Assembly: GCA_002426195.1 (NCBI GenBank)
Contig: DIOT01000047.1
Span: 8,096 to 72,095 of the forward strand
DNA: 64,000 nucleotides
DNA from: Bacteroidales bacterium UBA5507
GTDB taxonomy: Bacteria > Bacteroidota > Bacteroidia > Bacteroidales > Lentimicrobiaceae
Direction: 5' to 3'
Part shown: positions 46,705 through 55,694 of the stretch, in pieces
Layout of the letters: the number at the start of each line of letters is the position of its first letter
Position numbering within the stretch: position 1 is the stretch's first letter
Translations under genes and position numbers: made by a program
The notes under the pieces: model-generated
Databases searched by the model: none
Seen by the model: the letters and a program-made list of their open reading frames with translations, nothing else
What the model was told of the DNA's origin: nothing

Positions 46705-49644
46705 TTACCTGTACCTTGGATCAGGTTGGGGTGGAAGCTTTGCCATCCTGATAGCTTCAATTGACGGATAACCGAAATCTTCAGTCACTTTTCCCATCAC
46801 CAGATACACTCCACGTCCACGTGTGGGATTGGCTTTCAACACATCTGGAAACAGAATGACATCAAAAAATTCTCCCTCATTATCCAGGAATGTCACAAAC
46901 TGCATTATCTCTTTCTTTATTGTTCGCACATATTTTATTGTAACCAATGCGCCTGCCACTCGTATCACTTTTCCGGTGTAATCTTTTAATGAACGAGCCA
47001 TCACGTCACCTCTGAAACGTGTTTTGAGCATATCGAAATAACTCATGGTTACAGGAAAATCAAGCAACTCAATCTCATCATAAGCATCTTCCAGCGCATT
47101 ATGTTCAAGCGTCGGAAGACTCCATTCCCTAACTCCCTGTCTGAATAACACAGGAACTGCAATCTTAACCTCCCCGGCTGTTATCATGTGAGCTTGCCAC
47201 AGCAACTCCTGTTTTGATAAGCCGGTAAATCTAAGTGCTCCGGTTCTTATTAGTAACGTGAGCTGCTCAATACCCGGCTCTGTCCGTTGCACAAGATCAT
47301 TAAGACTAAGATACACTCCATTTTCGTCGCGTTCATTGATAATACGGTTAGCCAGTGCCGATTCAAGCCCCGAAATGTGTACAAGCCCAATATAAATTGT
47401 AGTATCCCGTATGCTGTTCAGATATTTGCCACGATTAATGCATGGCAATTCCAACTGTGCACCCCATCTTTTGGCTTCATTGAAATAAACCCAACTTTGA
47501 TAAAATCCTCCAAAATTATTTGCAACAGCTACCATAAACTCCAATGGGTAATAGGCTTTGAGATACAAACTCTGGTAGCTCTCGACTGCAAATGAAGCTG
47601 AGTGTGCTTTTGAAAACGAATACCCGGCAAACGATTCAATCTGCCGCCACACTTCTTTCGTTACTTCCTCGGGTCGTCCCTGCTCTTTCGAACTGGAAAA
47701 AAACTTGTCCACTATCTTCTGAAATTCCACCCTCGAACGGTACTTGCCGCTCATTGCGCGCCTCAGAACATCAGCATCAGCTAAATCAAGTCCTGCATAG
47801 TGATGACAAATTTTAAGCACATCTTCCTGATACACCATCACTCCGTAGGTTTCACTCAGCTGCTCCTTCATAATCGGATGAATATACTCAAAGCCATTGG
47901 GATTGTGGAATCTTACAATATACTCTCTCATCATGCCCGACCGTGCCACACCGGGTCTGATAATTGAACTGGCGGCCACTAAAGTCAGGTAATCATCGCA
48001 CTTTAACTTGCTGATTAACCCACGCATACCGGGACTCTCTATATAAAAGCAGCCTATGGTTTCACCACTGCTCAGTAATTTCTTAACCTGCACATCAGCT
48101 TTAAAGTCACTAACTCTGTGTATATCAATGCTCACACCCCGGTTTTCTCTAACAATATCAACGCCGTCGCGTATATGCCCGATTCCTCTCTGACTAAGGA
48201 TGTCGAGCTTTTCAAACCTCAGGTCTTCGGCAACATACATATCCCATTGTGTAACGGGCACCGACTTGGGAGGCAGATCTAGAGCTGAATAACAAGTAAT
48301 TGGTTCCTCAGAGATAAGCACACCTCCGGCGTGGATGCTTCTGATGTTGGGAAAATCAGTCATCCTTACCGCTATATCCATAATCTTGCGCGTTATGTGG
48401 TCCATTTCCCCGGGAGCCGGCGGGCTTTCAGCAAGTTTATCAAGCTCAGCTTTAGGTAATCCCATAACTTTTCCAAGCTCTCGTAATGTCGATTTTCCTT
48501 TAAAGGTCGACATGGCTCCTAATAACGAAGTGTGCTCCCTGCCATACCGTTTAAAGATGTAATCGAGAACCTCATCCCTTTCCTTCCACGAATAATCAAT
48601 GTCGAAGTCAGGCGGACTACTTCGCCTTGGATTAAGGAACCTTTCAAAGTACAGATTCAGCTCAATGGGGTCCACATCAGTAATCCGCAGGCAATAAGCA
48701 ACAATACTGTTGGCACCGCTGCCTCTCCCCACATGATAAAAACCTCTCGACATTGAATATCTGATAATGTCCCATGTAATCAGGAAATATGAGCAAAAGC
48801 CGAGCCTGTCGATAATATCAAGCTCATGCCGCACTCTTTTGAGTGCTTCCTTATTGCGCTTGCCATAGCGGTACACTAATCCGTCCATGGTCAGTTTTTC
48901 AAGCAACAGCCGGTCGTCATAGGTACTTCCGGTAAAGGTTTTTTTGTTCTTAACAGTTTGAAAATCGAATGCAATTGAACATCTGCCTGTTATTCGCTCT
49001 GTGTTTCTGACAAGTTCGGGATAATAGCCGAAAATTTCACGCAACTCTGCATGCGACTTCATCATCCTGTCACTCCCGGCAACCATATCAGGTGTAAGTC
49101 TGCTAAGCAATATATTGTTGTCTATGGCTCTCAAGTACCTGTGCAGCTCATAGCCGTCTTCATCGGTAAATGCTATTGGAGAATGAATAATGAATTTAGA
49201 AGGCAATTTGCGGTAATCGGACAGAGGAATCTTCAATACATCATTAGGCGAAACCCCCACGAACTCATTTTCAGCCAAGTGCTGAGGTTTTGTACCTGTG
49301 AAAGGATAAACGACTATCACATTTCTAAAAGGCGGTGCTGTTTCGGGCAATGCTGTACCCTGGAGATTGCATCGCGACATAAGATCGTTAAGTTCTTTAA
49401 ATCCCGCATTATTCTCAGCAATTCCTGTGTATAAAAGCTTATTATCGCGATGGAATTCCATTCCCACAATTGGCTTAATACCTTCTTTAACGCAGGCCTT
49501 CACAAAGTCTGGCACACCTGAGGAGTTATTGATATCGGTCAGCAAAACTGCATCAGCACCGGCTTTCAAGGCAAGAGCCGGTATATCATCAACCGGGATT
49601 GTTCCATACCGGAGGCTATAATAAGAGTTGAATGTGAGATGCAT
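46705..49644 (-). CDS. Short DnaE-type DNA polymerase III alpha subunit, probably error-prone
   Basis: A 979-residue C-family polymerase, shorter than replicative DnaE (about 1160). The catalytic pair is D348 and D350 in PPDFDIDYSW; GRGSGANSIVAYCL and SFSKAHSASFAVESYQS are conserved palm/fingers parts. In the N-terminal PHP domain the usual HxHxHS reads HLTFNS and TDHG reads TDIN, so metal-binding and any PHP exonuclease activity should be lost. An OB domain closes the protein (about 885-970); the long tau-binding tail is absent. It follows dinB by five bases and opposes an XRE-S24 regulator, the context of inducible mutagenesis modules (compare ImuB-DnaE2). It is unlikely to be the main replicase. 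Confidence 0.88.
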   Translation of the reverse strand: MHLTFNSYYSLRYGTIPVDDIPALALKAGADAVLLTDINNSSGVPDFVKACVKEGIKPIVGMEFHRDNKLLYTGIAENNAGFKELNDLMSRCNLQGTALPETAPPFRNVIVVYPFTGTKPQHLAENEFVGVSPNDVLKIPLSDYRKLPSKFIIHSPIAFTDEDGYELHRYLRAIDNNILLSRLTPDMVAGSDRMMKSHAELREIFGYYPELVRNTERITGRCSIAFDFQTVKNKKTFTGSTYDDRLLLEKLTMDGLVYRYGKRNKEALKRVRHELDIIDRLGFCSYFLITWDIIRYSMSRGFYHVGRGSGANSIVAYCLRITDVDPIELNLYFERFLNPRRSSPPDFDIDYSWKERDEVLDYIFKRYGREHTSLLGAMSTFKGKSTLRELGKVMGLPKAELDKLAESPPAPGEMDHITRKIMDIAVRMTDFPNIRSIHAGGVLISEEPITCYSALDLPPKSVPVTQWDMYVAEDLRFEKLDILSQRGIGHIRDGVDIVRENRGVSIDIHRVSDFKADVQVKKLLSSGETIGCFYIESPGMRGLISKLKCDDYLTLVAASSIIRPGVARSGMMREYIVRFHNPNGFEYIHPIMKEQLSETYGVMVYQEDVLKICHHYAGLDLADADVLRRAMSGKYRSRVEFQKIVDKFFSSSKEQGRPEEVTKEVWRQIESFAGYSFSKAHSASFAVESYQSLYLKAYYPLEFMVAVANNFGGFYQSWVYFNEAKRWGAQLELPCINRGKYLNSIRDTTIYIGLVHISGLESALANRIINERDENGVYLSLNDLVQRTEPGIEQLTLLIRTGALRFTGLSKQELLWQAHMITAGEVKIAVPVLFRQGVREWSLPTLEHNALEDAYDEIELLDFPVTMSYFDMLKTRFRGDVMARSLKDYTGKVIRVAGALVTIKYVRTIKKEIMQFVTFLDNEGEFFDVILFPDVLKANPTRGRGVYLVMGKVTEDFGYPSIEAIRMAKLPPQPDPRYR

Positions 49645-49649
49645 TTTTG

Positions 49650-50846
49650 CTAAACTTTAAAGAGGTTAGGGTTATCCTCATCCTCATTATGTCCGATTGC
49701 TGCAGCACGGGTAATAGCCTTGACACCGAAGCGGTTCCTTATTCTGTCCATAGCCTGATAAAGGCTTATTGTTTCAGGCTCATCGTCAAACATATTAATC
49801 TGTTGTACCCCGCTAACAAGATGGCTGAATTTGATGCCTATAAGCCTGATAAGCATACGACGGCTGTACAGTCTGTCGAAAAGACTTCTCACAACCGGCA
49901 GTAAAACATGATCGAATGCAGTGTAAGGAATTCGGTGCTGCAGGGTGTGCGTGTCGAAATTGGCATATCTTACCTTCACGGTAACACAGGATGTGAGCTT
50001 TTTCTTTGACCGAAGCTGAAACGACAACTTCTCTACCATTTTCAGAAGTATGTCGTTAATCATAGGGATGTTTATAGTGTCCTGTTCAAAAGTAGTTTCA
50101 CTGCTTATTGACTTCCTTTCGGAATAAGGCTCAACTGCCGAATGGTCGATGCCGTTTGACTTCTTCCATATAATAATTCCATTTTTACCCAGCACCTGCT
50201 CAACCATTTCAACAGGCATCTGTCGCAATGTCTGAATATAGGCAATGCCCATTGAACGCAACAAGCGATAGGTTTTATCTCCAATACCCGGAATTTTGGC
50301 TATTGAAAGAGGATCGAGGAATTCATGAACCAGGGGGGCAACAACCTGCAGTTCTCCATTAGGCTTTGCTTGTCCCGTGGCTATCTTAGAGATCGTTTTA
50401 TTAACCGACAAGCCAAAGGAGATGGGTAATCCCGACTCTCTGATAATACGTTCGCGCAGTTCGTGCGACCACTTGAGAGATCCAAAGAACTTATCCATTC
50501 CTGTTATATCAATATAGTGCTCATCAATTGATGCTTTTTCGTAAATAGGTGACTCTTCGGCAATTATATCAGTCACCAGGTTCGAATACCGGGTATATTG
50601 CTCCATATCGCCCCGTATAACAATGGCATCGGGACAAAGAGAACGGGCCATTCTCATTGGCATGGCAGAATGCACACCAAATGTACGCGCTTCATAGCTG
50701 CACCCGGCTACAACCCCACGATCCGACATACCTCCGACAATAATGGGCAGTCCGTTTAACTCACTGTTCTTTAACCGCTCCACTGCCACGAAAAAAGTAT
50801 CCAGATCAAAGTGAACCACTGTTCTGTTCTCAATATAAGGCAGCAT
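49650..50846 (-). CDS. dinB: Y-family DNA polymerase IV
   Basis: A 398-residue translesion polymerase. Catalytic D14 lies in VVHFDLDTFFVAVE, with D108 and E109 in ASIDEHYIDITG. The helix-hairpin-helix region is IAKIPGIGDKTYRLLRSMGI, followed by the little-finger domain. Near the C-terminus QINMF (349-353) is a beta-clamp binding motif. All acidic residues are kept, so it should be an active polymerase, unlike ImuB proteins. It is the first gene of the dinB-dnaE operon, and its promoter region holds a predicted operator of the divergent LexA-like regulator. Confidence 0.92.
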   Translation of the reverse strand: MLPYIENRTVVHFDLDTFFVAVERLKNSELNGLPIIVGGMSDRGVVAGCSYEARTFGVHSAMPMRMARSLCPDAIVIRGDMEQYTRYSNLVTDIIAEESPIYEKASIDEHYIDITGMDKFFGSLKWSHELRERIIRESGLPISFGLSVNKTISKIATGQAKPNGELQVVAPLVHEFLDPLSIAKIPGIGDKTYRLLRSMGIAYIQTLRQMPVEMVEQVLGKNGIIIWKKSNGIDHSAVEPYSERKSISSETTFEQDTINIPMINDILLKMVEKLSFQLRSKKKLTSCVTVKVRYANFDTHTLQHRIPYTAFDHVLLPVVRSLFDRLYSRRMLIRLIGIKFSHLVSGVQQINMFDDEPETISLYQAMDRIRNRFGVKAITRAAAIGHNEDEDNPNLFKV

Positions 50847-50886
50847 AATAAATCCTATCTCTTACAATAATTAACAAGTTGGAATC

Positions 50887-50903
50887 TGATTAGTTTCTAA
50901 TCA
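50887..50903. promoter_or_regulatory. Predicted XRE-S24 operator O1 (dinB side)
   Basis: TGATTA-GTTTC-TAATCA, a perfect palindrome 41 bp before the dinB ATG. It lies between a possible -33 TTTG and the -7 region of the minus strand. Confidence 0.75.
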
Positions 50904-50909
50904 AATTTG

Positions 50910-50926
50910 CGACTACAATATAATCA
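50910..50926. promoter_or_regulatory. Predicted XRE-S24 operator O1b, degenerate
   Basis: CGACTA-CAATA-TAATCA matches the operator consensus at 10 of 12 arm positions. It starts 23 bp after O1, the same step as between O2 and O3. Confidence 0.5.
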
Positions 50927-51009
50927 TCATTTTAATAAATACCAATAAATCAGCCTATTTTTTTAAAAAATATTTTCGCTTTATTGTTGCTTTGTAAAAT
51001 CAAATATTG

Positions 51010-51017
51010 TACCTTTG
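51010..51017 (+). promoter_or_regulatory. -7 box of the XRE-S24 regulator gene
   Basis: TACCTTTG fits TAnnTTTG exactly, with a TTG 20 bases upstream (50987-50989). Operator O2 overlaps its last two bases, so the regulator probably represses itself. Confidence 0.75.
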
Positions 51018-51032
51018 ATTAAAATATAATCA
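51016..51032. promoter_or_regulatory. Predicted XRE-S24 operator O2 (regulator side)
   Basis: TGATTA-AAATA-TAATCA, a perfect palindrome overlapping the -7 box and the expected transcription start of the regulator gene. Confidence 0.75.
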
Positions 51033-51038
51033 GCTGTT

Positions 51039-51055
51039 TGATTATTCATTAATCA
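51039..51055. promoter_or_regulatory. Predicted XRE-S24 operator O3 (regulator side)
   Basis: TGATTA-TTCAT-TAATCA, a perfect palindrome 23 bp from O2 and 15 bp before the regulator ATG. Confidence 0.75.
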
Positions 51056-51070
51056 CTGTAATAAATAAAA

Positions 51071-51895
51071 ATGAGCCAGTATTTTAGCAGCAACATTAAA
51101 CTTTTGCGTAAAAGGAAAGGTCGGACACAGGACGATGTGGCATATGCCCTCGAAATGAAACGCTCCACATTGAGTGGTTACGAAAACGAAGTAGCTCAAC
51201 CCGGCATCGAAGCCCTGATCTCTTTATCAAAGTATTACGGGGTCTCAATCGATACATTGCTCAAAGTAAACCTGTCGGCTTTAGGCGAAAGTGAGCTCTC
51301 CCAACTCGAAAGAGGCTATGATGTATTCATTACAGGTAGTAAACTCCGTGTGCTTGCCACTACTGTTGATAATAAAAACAATGAAAACATTGAGGTAGTA
51401 AACCACAAAGCTTCAGCAGGATACCGCACCGGTTTTGCCGATCCCGAATACATCAAAGTACTGCCAACTTTCCATATGCCATTCCTTTCGAAAGAAAAGA
51501 AATACCGCACTTTCCAGATCAAAGGCGATTCAATGCTGCCAATACCCGACGGCTCATGGGTAACCGGTGAATTTGTCCAGAACTGGAACCTTATTCGCGA
51601 CAATCAGCCATATATTGTGCTCACACTTGATGATGGAATTCTTTTTAAAGTCCTTTACAACGACATTAAAACCAAGGGAACATTAAAGCTCATTTCTCTC
51701 AACCCGATATATGAACCTTATGAAATCGATGTCAAAGATGTACGCGAGGTATGGAAATTCGTCCATTTCATATCCAACTCAATTCCCGAACAAAATACAC
51801 GCAACGACGACTTAAGTCAGGCCGTAGCCAGTCTTAAGAAAGATATGGAGAAGCTTAAAAAGCAAATAACCCCTTCCCAGGGACTACTTTTCTGA
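51071..51895 (+). CDS. LexA-like XRE-family repressor with S24 self-cleavage domain
   Basis: A 274-residue regulator. The N-terminal Cro/CI-type helix-turn-helix (about 8-62) has RTQDDVAYALEMKRSTLSGYE. The C-terminal S24 domain has the Ser154 nucleophile in KGDSMLPIPDGSW and the Lys193 base in GILFKVLYND. The Ala116-Gly117 bond in KASAGYRTG is a likely cleavage site. The spacings (38 residues from Ala to Ser, 39 from Ser to Lys) fit LexA and lambda CI. A coiled-coil tail (about 245-265) is extra. It is divergent from dinB-dnaE, with matched palindromes before both units, so it probably represses both until RecA filaments trigger cleavage. Confidence 0.88.
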   Translation: MSQYFSSNIKLLRKRKGRTQDDVAYALEMKRSTLSGYENEVAQPGIEALISLSKYYGVSIDTLLKVNLSALGESELSQLERGYDVFITGSKLRVLATTVDNKNNENIEVVNHKASAGYRTGFADPEYIKVLPTFHMPFLSKEKKYRTFQIKGDSMLPIPDGSWVTGEFVQNWNLIRDNQPYIVLTLDDGILFKVLYNDIKTKGTLKLISLNPIYEPYEIDVKDVREVWKFVHFISNSIPEQNTRNDDLSQAVASLKKDMEKLKKQITPSQGLLF

Positions 51896-51965
51896 AATTT
51901 CCTGATTTTTTGATCATCATTCTGACATGATTTTCTAATTTTATGCCCATAAAGAACTAAAAAAA

Positions 51966-53528
51966 GTGAAAAAATTACTTTACACATTCCTCGGGACAAT
52001 ATCTCTGTTACTATTCTTAAATCCTTCGTTCGGCCAGAATGATGCTGTTGTAAAACGAATTATTGAAATCGGGAAAACCGATAACCGCACGATGCAACAT
52101 CTCGATATCTTAAGCAATAGGATAGGAGGGCGACTCTCCGGTTCTGACGCTTATGACAATGCCGTTAAATGGGCCGCCGCTGAGATGAAAAGCTGGGGAA
52201 TGGAAGTTACAATAGAAGAGGCAGGATCTGTCCCCGTTGGCTTTAACAGAGGTCCCTGGTTTGGACGCTTATTGGGCGCTAACGCTATGACCCTTCATTT
52301 TGCCACTCCAAGCTACACCTCAGGTACTAAGGGTGCACAAAAGGGACATGTGCTTCTTGAACCAAAAACACAGGAAGAATTCGACAGGATGAAAGGACTG
52401 CTAAAAGGAGCCTGGATTCTGGTGAGTGGCGATAATAACGGCTATCCTATTGATATTTCTGCTAACGCAGATAAAAAACGCGACAGTATTATCAAGGAGA
52501 ATAATAAGATTGCCGATCAAAACCGGGAAATCACCATGGCAAACTGGTCGTCAGCTAAAAAGCAGGAGTATCTGCCACTGATCGAAGAACCCGGACTCTT
52601 TTACAAACAACTAAGGGAAGCCGGAATTCTTGGAGTTATTCAGTCGGCTAAAGTGCCTATACAGGTTATGTATGACCGCAAGAATATGGATTCAATGTCA
52701 TTCAGTGACCTGCCTACTGTTGCCGATATAAAGCTCGATGAAAATCAATATGCTGTAATTAAAAAGATGGCAGAAGAGCGACAGGACTTTTTACTTGAAT
52801 TCGACATAAGAAATCACTTTAAACCGGGTCCGGTAACCTATCATAACGTCATTGGTAAAATAAAAGGAACCAAATATCCTGATGAATATGTAATATTAGG
52901 TGCCCATCTCGACGCATATGATGTTGCTACGGGAGGAGTTGATGATGGTTCGGGAGTTTCACCCATGATGGAAGCAGCACGCTTAATAATGGCCGCCAAT
53001 GGCAAGCCTAAACGCACCATACTTGTATGCCTGTTCGCAGCCGAAGAGTTTGGACTTGTAGGTTCTCATGCTTTTGTAAATAACCACAAAGATATGCTTG
53101 CGGTGATATCAAATATGATTAACAGGGATTATGTGCCCTTTGCTCCAACGGGAATAAGTGTCCCCGAAGCAATGTATGATGACTTTGTGAAGATTTGTGA
53201 GCCTGTTAATGGGATCAATCCCGAATTTCCTTTTGAGGTTGCAAAGCGTGAACCCCGTTCGAAACCAAAAGTTGCCAGAGGCTCGGATCATGGTCCGTTT
53301 GCTGTAGAAGGAGTGCCAACCATCGGTTTCGATCTTGATGATGTTAAAGGCTATAACTTCGAGTATGGTGAAGTCTGGCATACTGAACGTGATCTCTACA
53401 ATAAGAGCATTCCCGAATATCAGAATCACGCTGCAATTGTAACAGCTGTTGTTGCTTATGGAATTGCAAATCTCGACCACCTGCTATCGCGAAAAGGACT
53501 GTTTCTGGAAGAAAAAGCTGAACAATAA
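51966..53528 (+). CDS. Exported M28 family metallopeptidase (carboxypeptidase Q-like)
   Basis: A 520-residue protein with a signal peptide ending PSFGQ and a GTG start. The di-zinc motifs of M28 are visible: GAHLDAYDVATGGVDDGSGV (His and bridging Asp), AAEEFGLVGSHAF (catalytic Glu pair) and RGSDHGPFAVEGVPTIGFD (final His). A PA-like insertion precedes the catalytic part (about 95-260). It probably acts on dipeptides or peptide ends in the periplasm or outside the cell. The next gene starts 3 bp after its stop. Confidence 0.9.
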   Translation: MKKLLYTFLGTISLLLFLNPSFGQNDAVVKRIIEIGKTDNRTMQHLDILSNRIGGRLSGSDAYDNAVKWAAAEMKSWGMEVTIEEAGSVPVGFNRGPWFGRLLGANAMTLHFATPSYTSGTKGAQKGHVLLEPKTQEEFDRMKGLLKGAWILVSGDNNGYPIDISANADKKRDSIIKENNKIADQNREITMANWSSAKKQEYLPLIEEPGLFYKQLREAGILGVIQSAKVPIQVMYDRKNMDSMSFSDLPTVADIKLDENQYAVIKKMAEERQDFLLEFDIRNHFKPGPVTYHNVIGKIKGTKYPDEYVILGAHLDAYDVATGGVDDGSGVSPMMEAARLIMAANGKPKRTILVCLFAAEEFGLVGSHAFVNNHKDMLAVISNMINRDYVPFAPTGISVPEAMYDDFVKICEPVNGINPEFPFEVAKREPRSKPKVARGSDHGPFAVEGVPTIGFDLDDVKGYNFEYGEVWHTERDLYNKSIPEYQNHAAIVTAVVAYGIANLDHLLSRKGLFLEEKAEQ

Positions 53529-53531
53529 GAA

Positions 53532-54368
53532 ATGCTGTCAAATACTACAAAGGGCGGATTCCCTGACATTCTGATACTAAAGGATTTTCTTGATAAGAAA
53601 GTATCTCTGTATAATCGTAAAGAATTTATTGAAGCTGATCCTATAAGCATTCCTCACAGATATACCCGTAAGCAGGATATTGAAATTGCAGGAATCCTTT
53701 CGGCTACAATTGCATGGGGAAACAGGGTCAGCATTGTGAGGAACGGACAAAGATTAATGAGCATAATGGATGATAGGCCCTATGAATTTGTCATGTGGGC
53801 TGCTAAATCTGACCTACAAAGGCTCGACAAGTTTGTACATCGTACATTTAATGCATCAGATTGCCTTTTCTTCATTGAGTCACTTAAACAGATATACACG
53901 AAATATGGCAGTCTGGAAGGAGCATTCACAGGTTTTTCAACAAACGCAGAGACAAGTGAACCCGGAAGTGAGCCTGGCATGGTATCAGACAGTCTGAATG
54001 CTTATGATGCAATTATAAACTTCAGAGACGAGTTTTTAAAAGTGCCTCATCTAACGCGTTCGGAAAAACATATAGCCAATCCCGCGAAAGGCAGTTCTGC
54101 AAAAAGAATAAACATGTTCCTAAGGTGGATGGTGCGAAAAGATAACAATGGTGTTGACTTTGGCATCTGGAATACAATAAGACCATCCCAACTGGTGTGC
54201 CCGCTTGATGTTCATTCAGGAAGGACGGCAAGGCAGTTTGGATTGCTTATAAGGCCGCAAAACGACTGGAAAGCAGTTATGGAGTTAACAGGTAATCTCA
54301 GACTTTTAGATCCTGATGATCCCGTTAAATACGACTTTGCATTGTTCGGATCAGGAGTTGACCGTTAA
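53532..54368 (+). CDS. TIGR02757 (DUF2400) family protein
   Basis: A 278-residue protein recognised by the family lead (ADPISIPHRYTRKQDIEIAGIL, shown in part) and by KRINMFLRWMVRKDNNGVDFGIW and CPLDVHSGRTARQFGLL. The latter two recall helix-hairpin-helix DNA glycosylase folds, but no catalytic role is established. It starts 3 bp after the M28 peptidase and overlaps the convergent old-yellow-enzyme gene by 18 bases. Confidence 0.87.
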   Translation: MLSNTTKGGFPDILILKDFLDKKVSLYNRKEFIEADPISIPHRYTRKQDIEIAGILSATIAWGNRVSIVRNGQRLMSIMDDRPYEFVMWAAKSDLQRLDKFVHRTFNASDCLFFIESLKQIYTKYGSLEGAFTGFSTNAETSEPGSEPGMVSDSLNAYDAIINFRDEFLKVPHLTRSEKHIANPAKGSSAKRINMFLRWMVRKDNNGVDFGIWNTIRPSQLVCPLDVHSGRTARQFGLLIRPQNDWKAVMELTGNLRLLDPDDPVKYDFALFGSGVDR

Positions 54369-55433
54369 GCTTGGGCGTGCTCTCAAATACTGAACCGGCC
54401 AGTCTAGTGGTTCCTGGAATTCAATAGAGGCCTGCAGTGCAAAATAAGGATTTCGCAAAAGTTCCCTGCCTAAAAATACCAGATCAGCCTTTTCTTCCTG
54501 CAGTATTTGTTCAGCCTGACCGGGTGAAGTTATCAAACCAACAGCGCCGGTCATAATGCCGGTTTCTCTTTTGATTTCATGGGAGAAAGGAACCTGATAT
54601 CCCGGTCCTAACTTAATATTCTGTTGCATGATATTGCCTCCGGAGGATGTATCGATAAGATCAACACCTTCATTTTTCAGTAAGCCGGCCAACTTAACAG
54701 CCTCTTCAATATCCCATCCATTTTCATACCAGTCGGTAGCTGAAATTCTTACAAACAAAGGCAAATGAGTTGGCCATACTTTTCTTACTTCTCTGGTGAT
54801 TTCAATCAGCAACCGGCTTCTGTTTTCAAAAGAACCGCCATATTCGTCTTTACGGTGATTGGTTAGCGGAGAAAGAAACTGATGAATAAGGTAACCGTGT
54901 GCTGCATGTATTTCTACAACCTGGAAGCAAGCTTCAAGCGCTCTTTTTGCAGCATCTGCAAAATCCCTGATTACTTTATCAATACTCGACTTGTCCATTG
55001 CATGGGGAGGTTCCTCTGAAGGAGACCATGGAACAGCAGATGGAGATTCAGTCGTCCAGCCGCCATTTTGGGCATTCAGTTTAGCACCACCTTCCCAGGG
55101 TGCTTGTCGTGATGCTTTGCGTCCCGCGTGGGCCAATTGAATACCAGCCACACATCCGGTTGATTGGATAAATTTCACAATCCGATGCAATGGTGCAATA
55201 TGCTCATCTTTCCATATACCAAGATCATTGGGTGAAATCCGACCTTCAGGCGATACGCCGGTGGCTTCAAACATCACTAATCCAACACCCCCAACGGCCC
55301 GGGTTCCAAGATGAACCATGTGCCAATCGTTGGCAAACCCGTCAGTAGCAGAATACTGACACATGGGCGACATGACTATACGGTTCTTAAAAGTTACTTC
55401 TTTAATGGTTACAGGTTGTAGTAATAACGACAT
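54351..55433 (-). CDS. NADPH dehydrogenase, old yellow enzyme family (YqjM/NamA-like)
   Basis: A 360-residue flavoprotein. The TIM-barrel opening is FKNRIVMSPMCQYSA with the Cys typical of the YqjM (class III) branch. The substrate-binding His pair is implied by EIHAAHGYLIHQFLSP, followed by NHRKDEYGGSFENRSRLL and the FMN-phosphate loop LGRELLRNPYFA. It reduces activated C=C bonds with NADPH in the cytoplasm; the natural substrate is unknown. Transcribed alone on the minus strand. Confidence 0.9.
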   Translation of the reverse strand: MSLLLQPVTIKEVTFKNRIVMSPMCQYSATDGFANDWHMVHLGTRAVGGVGLVMFEATGVSPEGRISPNDLGIWKDEHIAPLHRIVKFIQSTGCVAGIQLAHAGRKASRQAPWEGGAKLNAQNGGWTTESPSAVPWSPSEEPPHAMDKSSIDKVIRDFADAAKRALEACFQVVEIHAAHGYLIHQFLSPLTNHRKDEYGGSFENRSRLLIEITREVRKVWPTHLPLFVRISATDWYENGWDIEEAVKLAGLLKNEGVDLIDTSSGGNIMQQNIKLGPGYQVPFSHEIKRETGIMTGAVGLITSPGQAEQILQEEKADLVFLGRELLRNPYFALQASIEFQEPLDWPVQYLRARPSLTVNS

Positions 55434-55650
55434 GGTTTATATGGTTTAATAGATTTATGAACAAGTGCAAATGCGACCACATAAACAAAGTTAACCCAAA
55501 AGAGGTAAAACCACCTGCTATTTTAATGCAATTTTAAGGGTTAGTCTAATGCTTTTATTTTTAGGCATTTTCATTAGCCAAAGTTTCTTAAATCACTCAA
55601 TTATCAAGCTCTTTAGCTAACCGGATTACCAATAAAAGGATTATTTTTAT

Positions 55651-55658
55651 TATGTTTG
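55651..55658 (+). promoter_or_regulatory. -7 box of the KamA-like gene
   Basis: TATGTTTG fits TAnnTTTG. It overlaps the upstream in-frame ATG at 55656, which therefore cannot be the start, and supports the ATG at 55695. Confidence 0.6.
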
Positions 55659-55694
55659 TTTACCTGCAATTACTTATTTACCAAATTTTTAAGG

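Noticed and set aside
49647..49904. 85-codon plus-strand frame over the 3' end of dinB
   Set aside because: It is antisense to conserved dinB sequence and has no supporting signal.
51071..51895. XRE-S24 gene considered as a prophage CI repressor
   Set aside because: No integrase, Cro-like or phage structural gene is nearby; both sides are DNA polymerase and metabolic genes.
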